From contig JBLNEL010000550.1 in the NCBI GenBank assembly GCA_050262615.1, positions 1-20,553 of the forward strand: 20,553 nucleotides of DNA, in the 5' to 3' direction. The DNA comes from JAUZPB01 sp050262615 (lineage in GTDB: Bacteria > Bacteroidota > Ignavibacteria > Ignavibacteriales > SURF-24). Numbering within the stretch: position 1 is the first letter of the stretch; each line of letters opens with the position of its first letter. The notes beneath the pieces are model-generated. The model was given only the letters and a program-made list of their open reading frames with translations, was not told where the DNA came from and ran no database searches. Position numbers and translations under genes: made by a program. This document shows positions 1 to 8,173 of this stretch, one piece after another.

Positions 1-37
1 AGAATATAGCATAAATTAGTTTATCATACTTTTAGTG

Positions 38-78
38 AAAAGATGAGATTTTATATAAAATCTCATCTTTTTTATTTT
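38..78 (+). terminator. Rho-independent terminator of an upstream gene
   Basis: Perfect 16-bp inverted repeat, 38-53 against 56-71, with an effective loop of a few bases, running into T68-T73 and a further T-rich stretch. It lies upstream of the first promoter, so it should end a plus-strand transcript entering from outside the window. The sequence is palindromic and A-rich on the other side, so it could also act on the minus strand. Confidence 0.75.
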
Positions 79-86
79 TGTATTGT

Positions 87-118
87 TTTGCTTATTGACC
101 GGACAAACGGTAATTTTG
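87..118 (+). promoter_or_regulatory. Bacteroidota-type promoter (TTTG-N20-TAATTTTG)
   Basis: TTTG at 87-90, exactly 20 bases, then TAATTTTG at 111-118. This matches the published Bacteroidota -33 TTTG / -7 TAnnTTTG consensus with no mismatch. Transcription would start near 124-127, about 15 bases before the ATG at 140 and after the terminator at 38-78. It probably drives the cluster from the PorV/PorQ-like gene into the glycan genes. Confidence 0.7.
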
Positions 119-139
119 TAATATCTTTTAAAAGGAAAT

Positions 140-1036
140 ATGAAAAAAGTTTTTATCATTATTTTGTTTTTCGCTTCAATTATTAATGCACAGACAGCCG
201 GCAAAGCCGGACTTTCATTTTTGAAAATTGGATTTGGTGCGAGAAATATATCCATGGGTGATATTGGTGCTGCAAGTGCAAATGATGTAAGTGCGTTGTT
301 TTATAATCCGGCATTCTTTGCAGAATTTACCTCTCCTGAACTTATGTTTTCACATAATCAATGGATACAGGATGTCAGAAGTGAGATACTTGGAGCCGGC
401 TTCAGAGTACTTGGAGTTCCAGTAGCTATCGGTGTAAATACCACCAGTGTTTCTGATATTGAGATAAGGACAAGACCTGGTGAAGCTGAGTCTAAATTTA
501 ATGCAAATTATTTTGCCGGAAGTTTTTCTACAGGATTTCAAATCATAGATAATGTATCCATTGGAGCAACCGTAAAATATATATATGAAGGAATGCTTTC
601 GGATAATGCTGATGGCCTTGGTTTTGATTTTGGAGCTATTTACAAGACTCCGGTTGAAGGTTTAAGAGCAGCAGCAGCGGTAAGGAATATCGGAAGTATG
701 AATGAGCTCCGCGTTCAGACAACAAAACTTCCAACAGATTTTAGGCTTGGGGCGTTATATAGCTATGACTTTATTAATATTAATTCTGCACTGAATCTGG
801 GGGCGGAATTTCAGAAATATACAGGAACAGATGAATCACATGTAAATATAGGTGCCGAGATTATTTACGAAGATATGGTAGCACTTAGAACAGGGTATCA
901 GCAGGGATTTGAGAATCGTGGATTTACAGCAGGAGTAGGACTAAAATGGTATAATTTAAGTTTCGACTATGCGATGACACCTTTTACTCTCGATTTTGGC
1001 ATTTCACACACTATTTCTATAAAATTTAAATTCTAA
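140..1036 (+). CDS. PorV/PorQ-family outer-membrane beta-barrel protein
   Basis: The 298-residue product begins with a signal peptide (MKKVFIIILFFASIINAQ, cleavage likely near residue 17-19). The mature start, AGKAGLSFLKIGFGARNISMG, followed by repeated amphipathic strands and a C-terminal phenylalanine (SIKFKF), is typical of the PorV/PorQ (UPF0164) family. In Bacteroidota these are 13-14-stranded barrels; PorV helps deliver type IX secretion cargo to the surface attachment complex. Many copies in Ignavibacteria have no assigned role, so a type IX role here is inferred only. The ATG at 140 is preceded by AAAGGAA and lies just after a strong promoter. The next gene starts 5 bases after the stop, which suggests co-transcription with the acyltransferase and glycan genes. 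Confidence 0.85.
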   Translation: MKKVFIIILFFASIINAQTAGKAGLSFLKIGFGARNISMGDIGAASANDVSALFYNPAFFAEFTSPELMFSHNQWIQDVRSEILGAGFRVLGVPVAIGVNTTSVSDIEIRTRPGEAESKFNANYFAGSFSTGFQIIDNVSIGATVKYIYEGMLSDNADGLGFDFGAIYKTPVEGLRAAAAVRNIGSMNELRVQTTKLPTDFRLGALYSYDFININSALNLGAEFQKYTGTDESHVNIGAEIIYEDMVALRTGYQQGFENRGFTAGVGLKWYNLSFDYAMTPFTLDFGISHTISIKFKF

Positions 1037-1041
1037 TAACT

Positions 1042-2016
1042 ATGATCGAGTATATTCCACTAAAATCGTCAAATGTTTCCCAGCATGAATGGGATGAATT
1101 TATCGAAAATTCCGATAATGGCACCATTTTTCATACAAGGAAGTTTTTATCATATCATCCTGAAGACAGGTTCAAAGATGCTTCAATTGTAATAAAGAGA
1201 AAGAATAATCTTTTTTCTGTTTTGCCTGCTGCTATTATTGAAAGAGATGGCAAGAAGATATTATCCTCTCATGGGGGAGCATCCTATGGCAGTTTTGCTT
1301 ACAGGTCAGATCTCAATTTTAAAGATGCTCATGATCTGGTAGATTGTCTTTTAGATTATGCCCAGAAGCTCAAGGTAGACAGGGTACAGCTTACTCCTCC
1401 TCCTATTATATATCAATCAAAATTAAGCAATTACATCGATTTTGCACTCGTCAGAAACGGGTTTAATTATTTAAAACGTGAAGTTTCAAGTGTTGTACAG
1501 TTAGATGTTCCTAAAGAGGAATTGGCTAATACATACCGTGCTGAAGCCAGAACAGCTTTAAAGAAGGCGCAGAAAGAGGGAGTGCAGATTGTAGAGACTG
1601 AAAGATTTGAGGAGTATTACGAAATCTTAAAAAAGAACCTGAAGATGAGGCATGGTGTTACGCCTACACATACATTAGAAGAGTTGATGAGATTGAAGTA
1701 TATGTTCCCAAGTAAGATAAGACTGTGGGGAGCATTCCATGAGGATAAATTGATAGCAGGGGTATGTAATTTCAGCGCTAATTCAAAGGTGGTTTTGGCC
1801 TTTTATATTAGCCATGATGAGGCTTACCAGGAATACAGAGGAGTTAATCTGTTATTCTATGAAATAATGAAAAGATACCAGGATGAAGGTTATAAATATC
1901 TGGACTTTGGAATCTTTACAGTTAATATGGAGCCGAACTGGGGTTTAGGCCGTTTTAAGGAAAATTTTGGTTCGCGCGGGATTTTCCGGGATTATTTTTA
2001 TAAAGATCTCAAATGA
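1042..2016 (+). CDS. FemAB/GNAT-like acyltransferase (Acetyltransf_6 type)
   Basis: A 324-residue soluble protein without signal peptide. The N-terminal half has the FemAB-like opening WDEFIENSDNGTIFHTRKFL. The central stretch with TYRAEARTALKKAQKEGV near residues 165-185, and the C-terminal GNAT fold with an RGVNLLFYEIMKRYQDEGYKYLDFG-like helix-strand pair near residues 268-295, fit the tandem-GNAT FemAB/Acetyltransf_6 group. FemAB proteins move amino acids from aminoacyl-tRNA to peptidoglycan precursors. Relatives in polysaccharide clusters act on sugars or lipids. Its place between an outer-membrane protein and glycosyltransferases favours modification of a surface glycan, but the substrate cannot be read from sequence. 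The ATG is 5 bases after the previous stop, with no clear Shine-Dalgarno, so translation may be coupled. Confidence 0.75.
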   Translation: MIEYIPLKSSNVSQHEWDEFIENSDNGTIFHTRKFLSYHPEDRFKDASIVIKRKNNLFSVLPAAIIERDGKKILSSHGGASYGSFAYRSDLNFKDAHDLVDCLLDYAQKLKVDRVQLTPPPIIYQSKLSNYIDFALVRNGFNYLKREVSSVVQLDVPKEELANTYRAEARTALKKAQKEGVQIVETERFEEYYEILKKNLKMRHGVTPTHTLEELMRLKYMFPSKIRLWGAFHEDKLIAGVCNFSANSKVVLAFYISHDEAYQEYRGVNLLFYEIMKRYQDEGYKYLDFGIFTVNMEPNWGLGRFKENFGSRGIFRDYFYKDLK

Positions 2017-2022
2017 TATTCT

Positions 2023-2097
2023 AATGCAGAATGTATAGTGCTGTTTAAAGGGAGATATTAAGTTGATTGCAAAGTCCGGTATTCTACATTCTGCATT
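2023..2097. repeat. Intergenic inverted repeat, 13-bp arms
   Basis: AATGCAGAATGTA (2023-2035) and its exact reverse complement TACATTCTGCATT (2085-2097) flank 49 bases. The element fills almost all of the 96-base gap between two genes of a cluster otherwise spaced by 5-6 bases. TATTCT recurs beside or after both arms (2017-2022, 2080-2085, 2100-2105), giving a roughly heptameric texture on the right side. There is no T-run after the right arm, so it does not look like a terminator. It may be a small interspersed repeat or a leader hairpin of the glycosyltransferase gene. Confidence 0.6.
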
Positions 2098-2112
2098 TTG
2101 GTATTCTCACTT

Positions 2113-3186
2113 ATGAAGAAGATCCTTCACATAGCAGCAATGAATTTTGCTGGTGTTCCTTTTAGTTTTTATGATATGCACAATAAACTGGGAGATTATT
2201 CCAGGTTAGTCACTTTTCATAAAAATCCTCACAATTTCCCAGAGGACATCAGTCTCAACTGGACTTTACCGGTTTTTAATCTTGCAAGAATCTGGCGCCG
2301 CAGAAAAGTCAGGGAGAATACTTCCCGGAATTTAAGCACAGCTCCTGAATTCAAGCCAAAGAATATAGTTGAAAAGTGCTATTTCAGTATTAATGATTTC
2401 TTAAGAAAACGTTCTGTTGACAGTTTGATTGAAGAATACAATCTGAATGATTTTGAGATAATTCATTATGATGCCGGGCTGGACTTTTTCAGAGATTCAT
2501 CACAGGCAAAAAAATGGAAAAGCCAGGGGAAGAAAATTGTTTGCTGCTATTATGGCAGTGATCTGCGAGCCAGGGGGCTAATGCGTGAACTTGATAAAAT
2601 TTCCGATCTTAATATTACCTCAGAATTTGATCATTTGGCTCTTAAAAAAGATCTTTCTTACATATTTTATCCTTATGATCCATCTGAGCTTCCGGAAAGG
2701 AGTTGGGTGGATAGTAAAAAAGTGAGCATTGTGCATTCACCAACAAACAGAAAATATAAAGGAACAGATCTGATTATTTCAGTTATAGAAAAGATAAAGA
2801 AAGAAAAAGATATTGAATTTATTTTACTGGAAAACCGGCCTAGAAAGGAAGTCCTTGAAATAAAGAGTACATCTGATATATGCATTGATCAGGTCGGTGG
2901 TATTATGGGCGGCACCGGATATGGCAAAGCAGGTATTGAGACGCTGGCAATGGGGATTCCGACAATAACAAATATGACAAAAGATTATGAGCAATGGCTT
3001 CCTGAAAATCCTTTTACTGTTGCAAATAATGGGAATGAATTATACAACAAATTAAACGAACTTATAGAGTCTAAAACCTTGAGAGATTCTTTAGGAATGA
3101 AAGGAAAGGATTGGGTCTGCAGATATCATGGCTATGAGAGTGTAAACCGGAGACTGTATGAGTTATATAAAGAGCATGGAATTTAA
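2113..3186 (+). CDS. GT-B fold glycosyltransferase
   Basis: A 357-residue cytoplasmic protein. The N-terminal Rossmann-like domain opens with MKKILHIAAMNFAGVPFSFY. KIVCCYYGSDLR lies near residue 147. The C-terminal domain holds HSPTNRKYKGTD, the usual donor-domain start, and GGIMGGTGYGKAGIETLAMG, an acid/glycine-rich donor-site stretch like those of GT4 enzymes. Such enzymes transfer a sugar from a nucleotide donor to a lipid-linked glycan; donor and acceptor are unknown here. I chose the ATG at 2113. The upstream in-frame TTG at 2098 would add five residues, overlap the intergenic inverted repeat and break the usual MKKIL opening. No strong Shine-Dalgarno is visible for either. The flippase gene begins 6 bases after the stop, so the two probably act in the same glycan pathway. 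Confidence 0.8.
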   Translation: MKKILHIAAMNFAGVPFSFYDMHNKLGDYSRLVTFHKNPHNFPEDISLNWTLPVFNLARIWRRRKVRENTSRNLSTAPEFKPKNIVEKCYFSINDFLRKRSVDSLIEEYNLNDFEIIHYDAGLDFFRDSSQAKKWKSQGKKIVCCYYGSDLRARGLMRELDKISDLNITSEFDHLALKKDLSYIFYPYDPSELPERSWVDSKKVSIVHSPTNRKYKGTDLIISVIEKIKKEKDIEFILLENRPRKEVLEIKSTSDICIDQVGGIMGGTGYGKAGIETLAMGIPTITNMTKDYEQWLPENPFTVANNGNELYNKLNELIESKTLRDSLGMKGKDWVCRYHGYESVNRRLYELYKEHGI

Positions 3187-3192
3187 AATAGT

Positions 3193-4599
3193 ATGAGTTT
3201 ATTTAAGTCGACAGCATGGTATACTTTTGGGAACCTTCTTTCAAGATCATTGGGTTTTATACTTCTTCCATTTTACTCCAATCTGATAACCACAGATGAA
3301 TTCGGTGTTTATGCACTTATTATGTCAGGATATGCGGTTTTATCAACACTTTACCAGGGCGGATTGTTTGCCGGATTTTCCAAGTTTTATTCAGATGCTG
3401 ACCAGGCAAACAAACCTTCAGTCTTTTCAAGCATCTTCTCTGTTATTATTGTAACAAGCTTATTTATTTCTTCTATTATAACTGTTTATCAAAGAAATAT
3501 TTCAGAATTACTGCTAAGCAGTCCTGAATATTCCAGGCTTATTTTCATTGCTGTTTGGATGTTATTTTCGGACACTATATTTTCTACTTTACTTCACCTT
3601 CTAAAGACGAAAGAACAGCCGGAAAAAGTAACTTACTATACTTCTGCTTCTGCAATTTTTAATCTTCTGTTAAATTTGATTTTTGTCTTTTATCAGAGGA
3701 AGGGGGTTGAAGGGATATTGCTTGCTCAATTGTTTTCAGGTGCTATAGTTTGCTCAGCCATGTTCCCGGTATTTATTGAAAATTTCAGATTTAAGATTAA
3801 TGGACCTGTACTTAAAAAAGTTCTCACATTCTCCTTACCGCTTTTAATTGGTGGAGTTTTTTCAACACTTGTTGATGTAGCCGACAGGTTTATTTTAGAT
3901 CATTTCCTGGATGTTAATACTGTGGGAGTTTATAGTTTTTCATATAGAATAGCAATGATCATGAATGTTTTTGTTATTTCATTTGGGACTGCATGGACTC
4001 CATATTTTTTAAGGATTTACAATAAAGAAAAAACTTACAGCAGTATATTTGGAAAGAATTTATCAAAGCTTATTGCTGTGAGTCTGATGATTTTCCTTAG
4101 CGTTTCTTTATTTATCGATAATTTATTTACTCTTAAGCTTTCCGGAATAAATATATTTAATATTCAATATCTGCCAGGAATTGTTATTATACCTTTTATA
4201 ATGATAGGATATATATTCAGGGGGATGTCTGGATTTTACTCTGTTTTCCCATATGTTTCCGGTAAAAGCTATCACTTCCTGCTTTCTGATGCAATTGCAT
4301 TCGGGGTAAACATATTATTAAACTTTATAATGATTCCATTGTGGGGTATAACAGGAGCTGCAATTGCGACTATGCTGAGCTATATAACAGGTACAGCATA
4401 TCTGTTTTTTATTTCAAAGGAAATTAAAATTACCTATCGGATAAAGGAGATTGTAAGTCTTTTAGCCTCTGCAGCAGTTATTTTTGTTTTATCACGCCTG
4501 ATTGATAGCTTGATTATGGATATCGTTTTAATAATTGTTTTTGCAATTATAATACAGAGAGTATTAAAAGTAGGAGTTCCAAAGACAGTTTCAGTCTGA
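3193..4599 (+). CDS. Wzx-like polysaccharide/oligosaccharide flippase
   Basis: The 468-residue product is almost entirely hydrophobic, with roughly 12-14 membrane segments and no cleaved signal. Its opening (FKSTAWYTFGNLLSRSLGF, then PFYSNLITTDEFGVYAL) is the pattern of the polysaccharide biosynthesis/Wzx branch of the MOP superfamily. A central DRFILDHFLD motif, where the second half of the protein restarts, is also common in this family. Flippases of this type move undecaprenyl-linked oligosaccharide across the inner membrane. Length is normal for the family. It sits 6 bases after a glycosyltransferase gene and converges with another, four bases apart, so a surface glycan such as O-antigen or exopolysaccharide is the likely product. 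No Wzy polymerase is seen in this window. Confidence 0.88.
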   Translation: MSLFKSTAWYTFGNLLSRSLGFILLPFYSNLITTDEFGVYALIMSGYAVLSTLYQGGLFAGFSKFYSDADQANKPSVFSSIFSVIIVTSLFISSIITVYQRNISELLLSSPEYSRLIFIAVWMLFSDTIFSTLLHLLKTKEQPEKVTYYTSASAIFNLLLNLIFVFYQRKGVEGILLAQLFSGAIVCSAMFPVFIENFRFKINGPVLKKVLTFSLPLLIGGVFSTLVDVADRFILDHFLDVNTVGVYSFSYRIAMIMNVFVISFGTAWTPYFLRIYNKEKTYSSIFGKNLSKLIAVSLMIFLSVSLFIDNLFTLKLSGINIFNIQYLPGIVIIPFIMIGYIFRGMSGFYSVFPYVSGKSYHFLLSDAIAFGVNILLNFIMIPLWGITGAAIATMLSYITGTAYLFFISKEIKITYRIKEIVSLLASAAVIFVLSRLIDSLIMDIVLIIVFAIIIQRVLKVGVPKTVSV

Positions 4600-4603
4600 T
4601 TTA

Positions 4604-5728
4604 TTAATTGAAAATAAAATTGACTAATTTGTTTTCGAGTGATTCCCAGTTGAATTTCTCTTCTGCTAGTTTTCTGGCTATTGATGAATGGGCTTTTAGA
4701 AGAATTGGGTTACTTAAATACTGAGATACTTTGTCGATAATATCTTCAATATTTTCTGGATTTACAGCAAATCCAAATAGATGGAGCTGCAGTTCCCGCT
4801 GTATTGGTTTAATATCCGAAAAAATAACTGGTTTGCCGCAAGCCATATATTCAAATATTTTTATTGGAAGTGAATTTCTGTAAACAAAAGTCCTCTTTCT
4901 TAAGTCAAAGCATATATCTGCATCGCTAATCTTTTCGGAAATATCTTCATAGTTACCCCACTGTACCATTTCAAAATCTACATTAGTCCACGATTTAATT
5001 AATTTCATAAAGGCTGTTTCTTCATATTGATATTGAAATTTGCCAACTATTTTAAGTTTCACTTTAATTGAAGGATAAGCGTTTGCAATACTTGTAGCTG
5101 CCTCAAGCAGTTTCAATATACCTCGTTCAAAAGTAATTACTCCAGCATAGCATAAAGTAAGTACCTGTCCGTTAAAAGGAGGGGGGGTATACTTAAAATA
5201 TTCAATTCGGGGGTAATAGCTTATAATTGTTTTTCTCTTGAAGGGTGCAATTATATTGTATCTTCTAAGTTTTGTAACTTCGCCCAGTATCAGTTTATCA
5301 GCAAGGTTAACAGTATATATATTAAATAAAAGCAACTTAATGTAAGTAGTTATTTTTTTTAACCCTTTAAGCTTAAAAGCGACATTTTCAGGATACCATT
5401 CTGTGATATCAGAAATTATTTTAATACTTCTTTTTGTTGTTTTTCTATAGTCACTGGCAGGCAGAATTGTAAACGGTTCACAGCAAATAACAATATCAGG
5501 CTTAAAAGAAAGAAGATAGTCAAAAAAACGTCGTTTTTTTTCAATAAAATGGAGATTATTTCCATCAAATCCAGTAATGTGAATACCACTGATAAGATTA
5601 TCGGCTTTCAAAGTTGAACTTATTATGTTAACTTTGTAACCAAATTTGGTAAAAGTCTTACCCATTTTGTGAAAAATTCTTTCATCGTTAGGGGGATGAC
5701 CTGAAGTTAGTATAGCAATGTTTTTCAT
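4604..5728 (-). CDS. Glycosyltransferase family 4-like
   Basis: A 374-residue GT-B protein. The N-terminal domain starts MKNIAILTSGHPPNDERIFH, a common opening of group 1 glycosyltransferases. SDITEWYP near residue 106 is in the acceptor domain. The C-terminal donor domain has CYAGVITFERG near 193, KIVGKF near 226 and PIKIFEYMACGKPVIFSD at about 288-305, in which the Glu of FEYMACGKP is the first Glu of the EX7E donor-binding motif. It is the only minus-strand gene in the glycan block: its stop lies 4 bases from the flippase stop, and its ATG is 37 bases from the divergent GT9 start. No Shine-Dalgarno precedes the ATG; the leader is A/T only over most of its length. Donor and acceptor are unknown. 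Confidence 0.85.
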   Translation of the reverse strand: MKNIAILTSGHPPNDERIFHKMGKTFTKFGYKVNIISSTLKADNLISGIHITGFDGNNLHFIEKKRRFFDYLLSFKPDIVICCEPFTILPASDYRKTTKRSIKIISDITEWYPENVAFKLKGLKKITTYIKLLLFNIYTVNLADKLILGEVTKLRRYNIIAPFKRKTIISYYPRIEYFKYTPPPFNGQVLTLCYAGVITFERGILKLLEAATSIANAYPSIKVKLKIVGKFQYQYEETAFMKLIKSWTNVDFEMVQWGNYEDISEKISDADICFDLRKRTFVYRNSLPIKIFEYMACGKPVIFSDIKPIQRELQLHLFGFAVNPENIEDIIDKVSQYLSNPILLKAHSSIARKLAEEKFNWESLENKLVNFIFN

Positions 5729-5765
5729 AGTGAAAAAATAATAAAAATTTAAGATTTCTAAAAAA

Positions 5766-6779
5766 ATGAATAAGCAGTTAAGAGTTTTAATTTCCAGGCC
5801 TGACAGGATAGGTGATGTAATCTTGTCGACCCCGATACCCAGAGAAATAAAAAGAAAGTATCCGGATAGTTTTGTAGCCTTACTTTTGCGGCCATATACA
5901 AAGGATATTTATTTAAATAATCCTTATGTGGACGAAATTATTATGTATGATCCGGAAGATAATGATGTAAGTTTTATTGATAAGATAAAAGAAATACGCA
6001 AATTCAAATTTACCGATGCTTTGATGCTTCTTCCAAATGAAAAGGTTAACTATATGCTTTTTTTAGCAGGCATCAGAAATCGAATTGGAGTAGGGTACAA
6101 ATTTTACCAGTTTATTACTTTCTGCAAAAGCGTATCGCGCCATAAGTATATACCATTAAGACATGAAGCTGATTACTGTATGGATTTAGCCAGGAAAATT
6201 GGTGTTGCAGCAAATAATCTGGATACTGAAATACATCTTTCAGAGGCAGAAAAGGGGGAAGTAGTAAATATCAGGAAAGCACTTGCCCCCGATAGTGAAA
6301 TATTGATTGGTATTCATTCTACCAGCGGGAATTCCGCTCCAAATTGGAAGCCGGAAAGGTATCTGGAATTATTGCATATGTTGAAGAAAATCAATAATAT
6401 TAAAATAATTGTAACGGATAACAATCCTCCTGCTATTTTAGATAATATTGATAAAGTTGCTTATCCAAATAAAGGGAAATCATTAAGGGAATCAATAATG
6501 AACTTTGCTGCTTTGGATTTATTAATTTCGGCAAGTACTGGTCCAATGCATATTGCAGCTGCATTAAAAGTAAAGACTCTATCCATATTTTGTCCGCTGA
6601 CAAGTTGTTCTCCGGAACTCTGGGGTCCCAAAGGAAATAAATCTAAAATTCTATTGCCTGATGAGGCGAAATGTATGGAGTCTTGCCAGGATGATCCTAA
6701 AAAATGCCAGTTTGAAGGCGAACACAATATAAGTTGTGAAAGAGTTTTTAATGAAACAGTGAAATTTATATTAAAATAG
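5766..6779 (+). CDS. Glycosyltransferase family 9 (heptosyltransferase-like)
   Basis: A 337-residue protein of the ADP-heptose:LPS heptosyltransferase type. RPDRIGDVILSTP at residues 11-23 is the N-terminal GT9 signature, including the Asp (D17) of the catalytic loop. STGPMHIAAALKVKTLSIF near 256-274 is the donor-site motif, with the usual Gly-Pro-x-His. The cysteine-rich tail (CMESC, then KKCQF and SCERV) is also frequent in this family. The enzyme would add a heptose or related sugar to the LPS core or another glycolipid at the inner face of the inner membrane. It is divergent from the GT4 gene with only 37 bases between the starts. There is no clear promoter match or Shine-Dalgarno in that gap. 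Confidence 0.85.
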   Translation: MNKQLRVLISRPDRIGDVILSTPIPREIKRKYPDSFVALLLRPYTKDIYLNNPYVDEIIMYDPEDNDVSFIDKIKEIRKFKFTDALMLLPNEKVNYMLFLAGIRNRIGVGYKFYQFITFCKSVSRHKYIPLRHEADYCMDLARKIGVAANNLDTEIHLSEAEKGEVVNIRKALAPDSEILIGIHSTSGNSAPNWKPERYLELLHMLKKINNIKIIVTDNNPPAILDNIDKVAYPNKGKSLRESIMNFAALDLLISASTGPMHIAAALKVKTLSIFCPLTSCSPELWGPKGNKSKILLPDEAKCMESCQDDPKKCQFEGEHNISCERVFNETVKFILK

Positions 6780-6797
6780 GTGCTGATGTTTAAAAGA

Positions 6798-6820
6798 TTT
6801 GGGATAATGTGAATCCCAAA
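6798..6820 (+). other. Leader hairpin before the thioredoxin-like gene
   Basis: TTTGGGAT (6798-6805) and ATCCCAAA (6813-6820) form an 8-bp perfect stem with a 7-base loop in the 78-base gap after the GT9 stop. It is followed by A-rich sequence, not a T-run, so it is not a standard plus-strand terminator. It could be a weak 3'-end stabiliser of the GT9 message or a leader structure of the next gene. Confidence 0.35.
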
Positions 6821-6857
6821 AAAGACAATTGAATCTAATCAGATAAAAAAGGGAACC

Positions 6858-7373
6858 ATGAAAAAAATACTTTTTATATTGCTGACAATATCTACTGTCA
6901 TTTTATCTTATGCCTTTTATTCCGATAAGCCGCAAAATGGTAAAGGAAATAAAGAGATTAAATGGACTAATATTGAAAAAGGATCGAAAGACATAAAATC
7001 TTCAAATAAAAAAATGATTATAGATGTTTATACCGATTGGTGCGGATGGTGCAAGCAGATGGATAAATCAACTTATGGCAATGCAGAAGTTGCTAATTAT
7101 ATCAGTAATAATTTTATTGCTGTAAAACTTAATGCTGAGTCAAAAAGCCAGATGAATTATTTAGGTGAAAGTTACACAGAGCAGCAAATAGCTCAGGGAT
7201 TTGGAATAACCGGATATCCGGCAACAATTTTTATTGATGAAAATCAGAAACCAATTACTGTAGTCCCAGGTTATATTGAAGGTAAGCAGTTTATGGATAT
7301 CTTAAAATATATTAAGGAAGATTATTATAAAACCAAAAGTTTTGAAGAATATATGCAGACAGCAAAAAACTAA
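6858..7373 (+). CDS. Secreted thioredoxin-like protein
   Basis: The 171-residue product has an N-terminal signal or anchor segment (residues 2-20, ending SYAF) and then a thioredoxin fold. The active site is WCGWCKQM with the CxxC cysteines at 62 and 65, and GYPATIFID carries the cis-proline (P121). The core is closest to Thioredoxin_7/DUF255-like domains, which use CxWC rather than the CGPC of classical thioredoxin. It probably acts in the periplasm as a disulfide reductase or isomerase; the partner is unknown, and no DsbD is present in the window. The start ATG is preceded by AAAAAGGGAACC, a usable Shine-Dalgarno. A strong terminator begins 36 bases after the stop, so this may be a single-gene unit or the end of the GT9 transcript. 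Confidence 0.8.
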   Translation: MKKILFILLTISTVILSYAFYSDKPQNGKGNKEIKWTNIEKGSKDIKSSNKKMIIDVYTDWCGWCKQMDKSTYGNAEVANYISNNFIAVKLNAESKSQMNYLGESYTEQQIAQGFGITGYPATIFIDENQKPITVVPGYIEGKQFMDILKYIKEDYYKTKSFEEYMQTAKN

Positions 7374-7408
7374 AAAGTGTTTTATAATATCCAAGTTCAA
7401 AACCTGGA

Positions 7409-7444
7409 GCCTGACAGTTTTTAATAAAACTGCCAGGCTTTTTT
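7409..7444 (+). terminator. Rho-independent terminator after the thioredoxin-like gene
   Basis: GCCTGACAGTTTT (7409-7421) pairs with AAAACTGCCAGGC (7426-7438) with a single A-C mismatch and a 4-base loop, then six T residues (7439-7444). This is the clearest GC-rich terminator in the window. Confidence 0.9.
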
Positions 7445-7784
7445 GTTATAATTACATGTAAAACTTTCATGTTCTAAAGTAATATTTCCATGGAATTTAG
7501 CATTTTATAAATCACCCCCAAATGGATAATAAACAAACCCGCCTTTTTGCTTAGAATATCAAGTATTCTGATTTATTGTTTCATTTCTCTTATCAGGCAC
7601 AGTTGTTGAGAGTATATTTATGTCGTTATAAGCAGCATGCTTCTTCCATAAATGAAAGAAGCATGCAAAGCATTATTTGAATTCTTTCTCTTAATGGAAT
7701 AGATCGGTACAAGCTGCATTTAGATTACACTGATATTTTTATTAAGAACTTATGCAATAATTTGAAGATAGGAGAGGATAGAAC
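7445..7784. other. Gene-free stretch with an 11-bp hairpin
   Basis: With the preceding terminator this is part of a 411-base gap between stop and start codons. I see no coding region. GCATGCTTCTT (7635-7645) and AAGAAGCATGC (7656-7666) form an 11-bp perfect stem that extends by three more pairs past one mismatch. No T-run follows. A weaker 6-bp hairpin (AGAATA/TATTCT) lies at 7553-7569. The stretch may be the promoter and long leader of the 97-aa gene, but no TTG-N20-TAnnTTTG promoter match was found. Confidence 0.5.
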
Positions 7785-8078
7785 ATGATAAAGCTAAATT
7801 TAAATGCAAAAATAATTTATTACCTTTGGGTAGGAATAAATTGTGCGGTACTGGTCTATTCCGGATATTTTCAATTAATGGGGCTGGCATTTCTAAAAAG
7901 CGATTTTAAAACATTCCTTGAAGTCCACCAAAAACTATATCCATTCGATGTAACTGATATCAGTTATTATGATTGCACTGAACTGCTGCTGTATATAACT
8001 ATTCCCTTATTCTTATTAAGGTGTTTCAAAAAAATATTCCCTAAAAACAAGTATAGCTATGTTCAGAGTCCATATTAA
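7785..8078 (+). CDS. Small membrane protein, unknown function
   Basis: A 97-residue product that I do not recognise. Residues about 10-36 form one hydrophobic segment (IIYYLWVGINCAVLVYSGYF onward) and residues about 66-81 a second (ELLLYITIPLFLL), followed by a basic tail (RCFKKIFPKNKY). This suggests a two-helix inner-membrane protein with both ends on the same side, probably cytoplasmic by the positive-inside rule. The ATG has the best Shine-Dalgarno in this part of the window (AGGAGAGG, 8 bases upstream), which supports real translation despite the small size. It stands alone: a structured 411-base gap lies before it, and a terminator about 96 bases after its stop. Confidence 0.6.
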   Translation: MIKLNLNAKIIYYLWVGINCAVLVYSGYFQLMGLAFLKSDFKTFLEVHQKLYPFDVTDISYYDCTELLLYITIPLFLLRCFKKIFPKNKYSYVQSPY

Positions 8079-8173
8079 TATCAGATAATAAGAGAAAAGA
8101 AATTAAAAATCAAATTGATTTTTCCGGAAGTTTTAAATAAGTTTTGATCAAGGAAAACTCGCAATAATATGCG

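Noticed and set aside
2098..2112. In-frame TTG as an earlier start of the glycosyltransferase.
   Set aside because: It would add five residues overlapping the edge of the inverted repeat; the ATG at 2113 gives a normal MKKIL opening.
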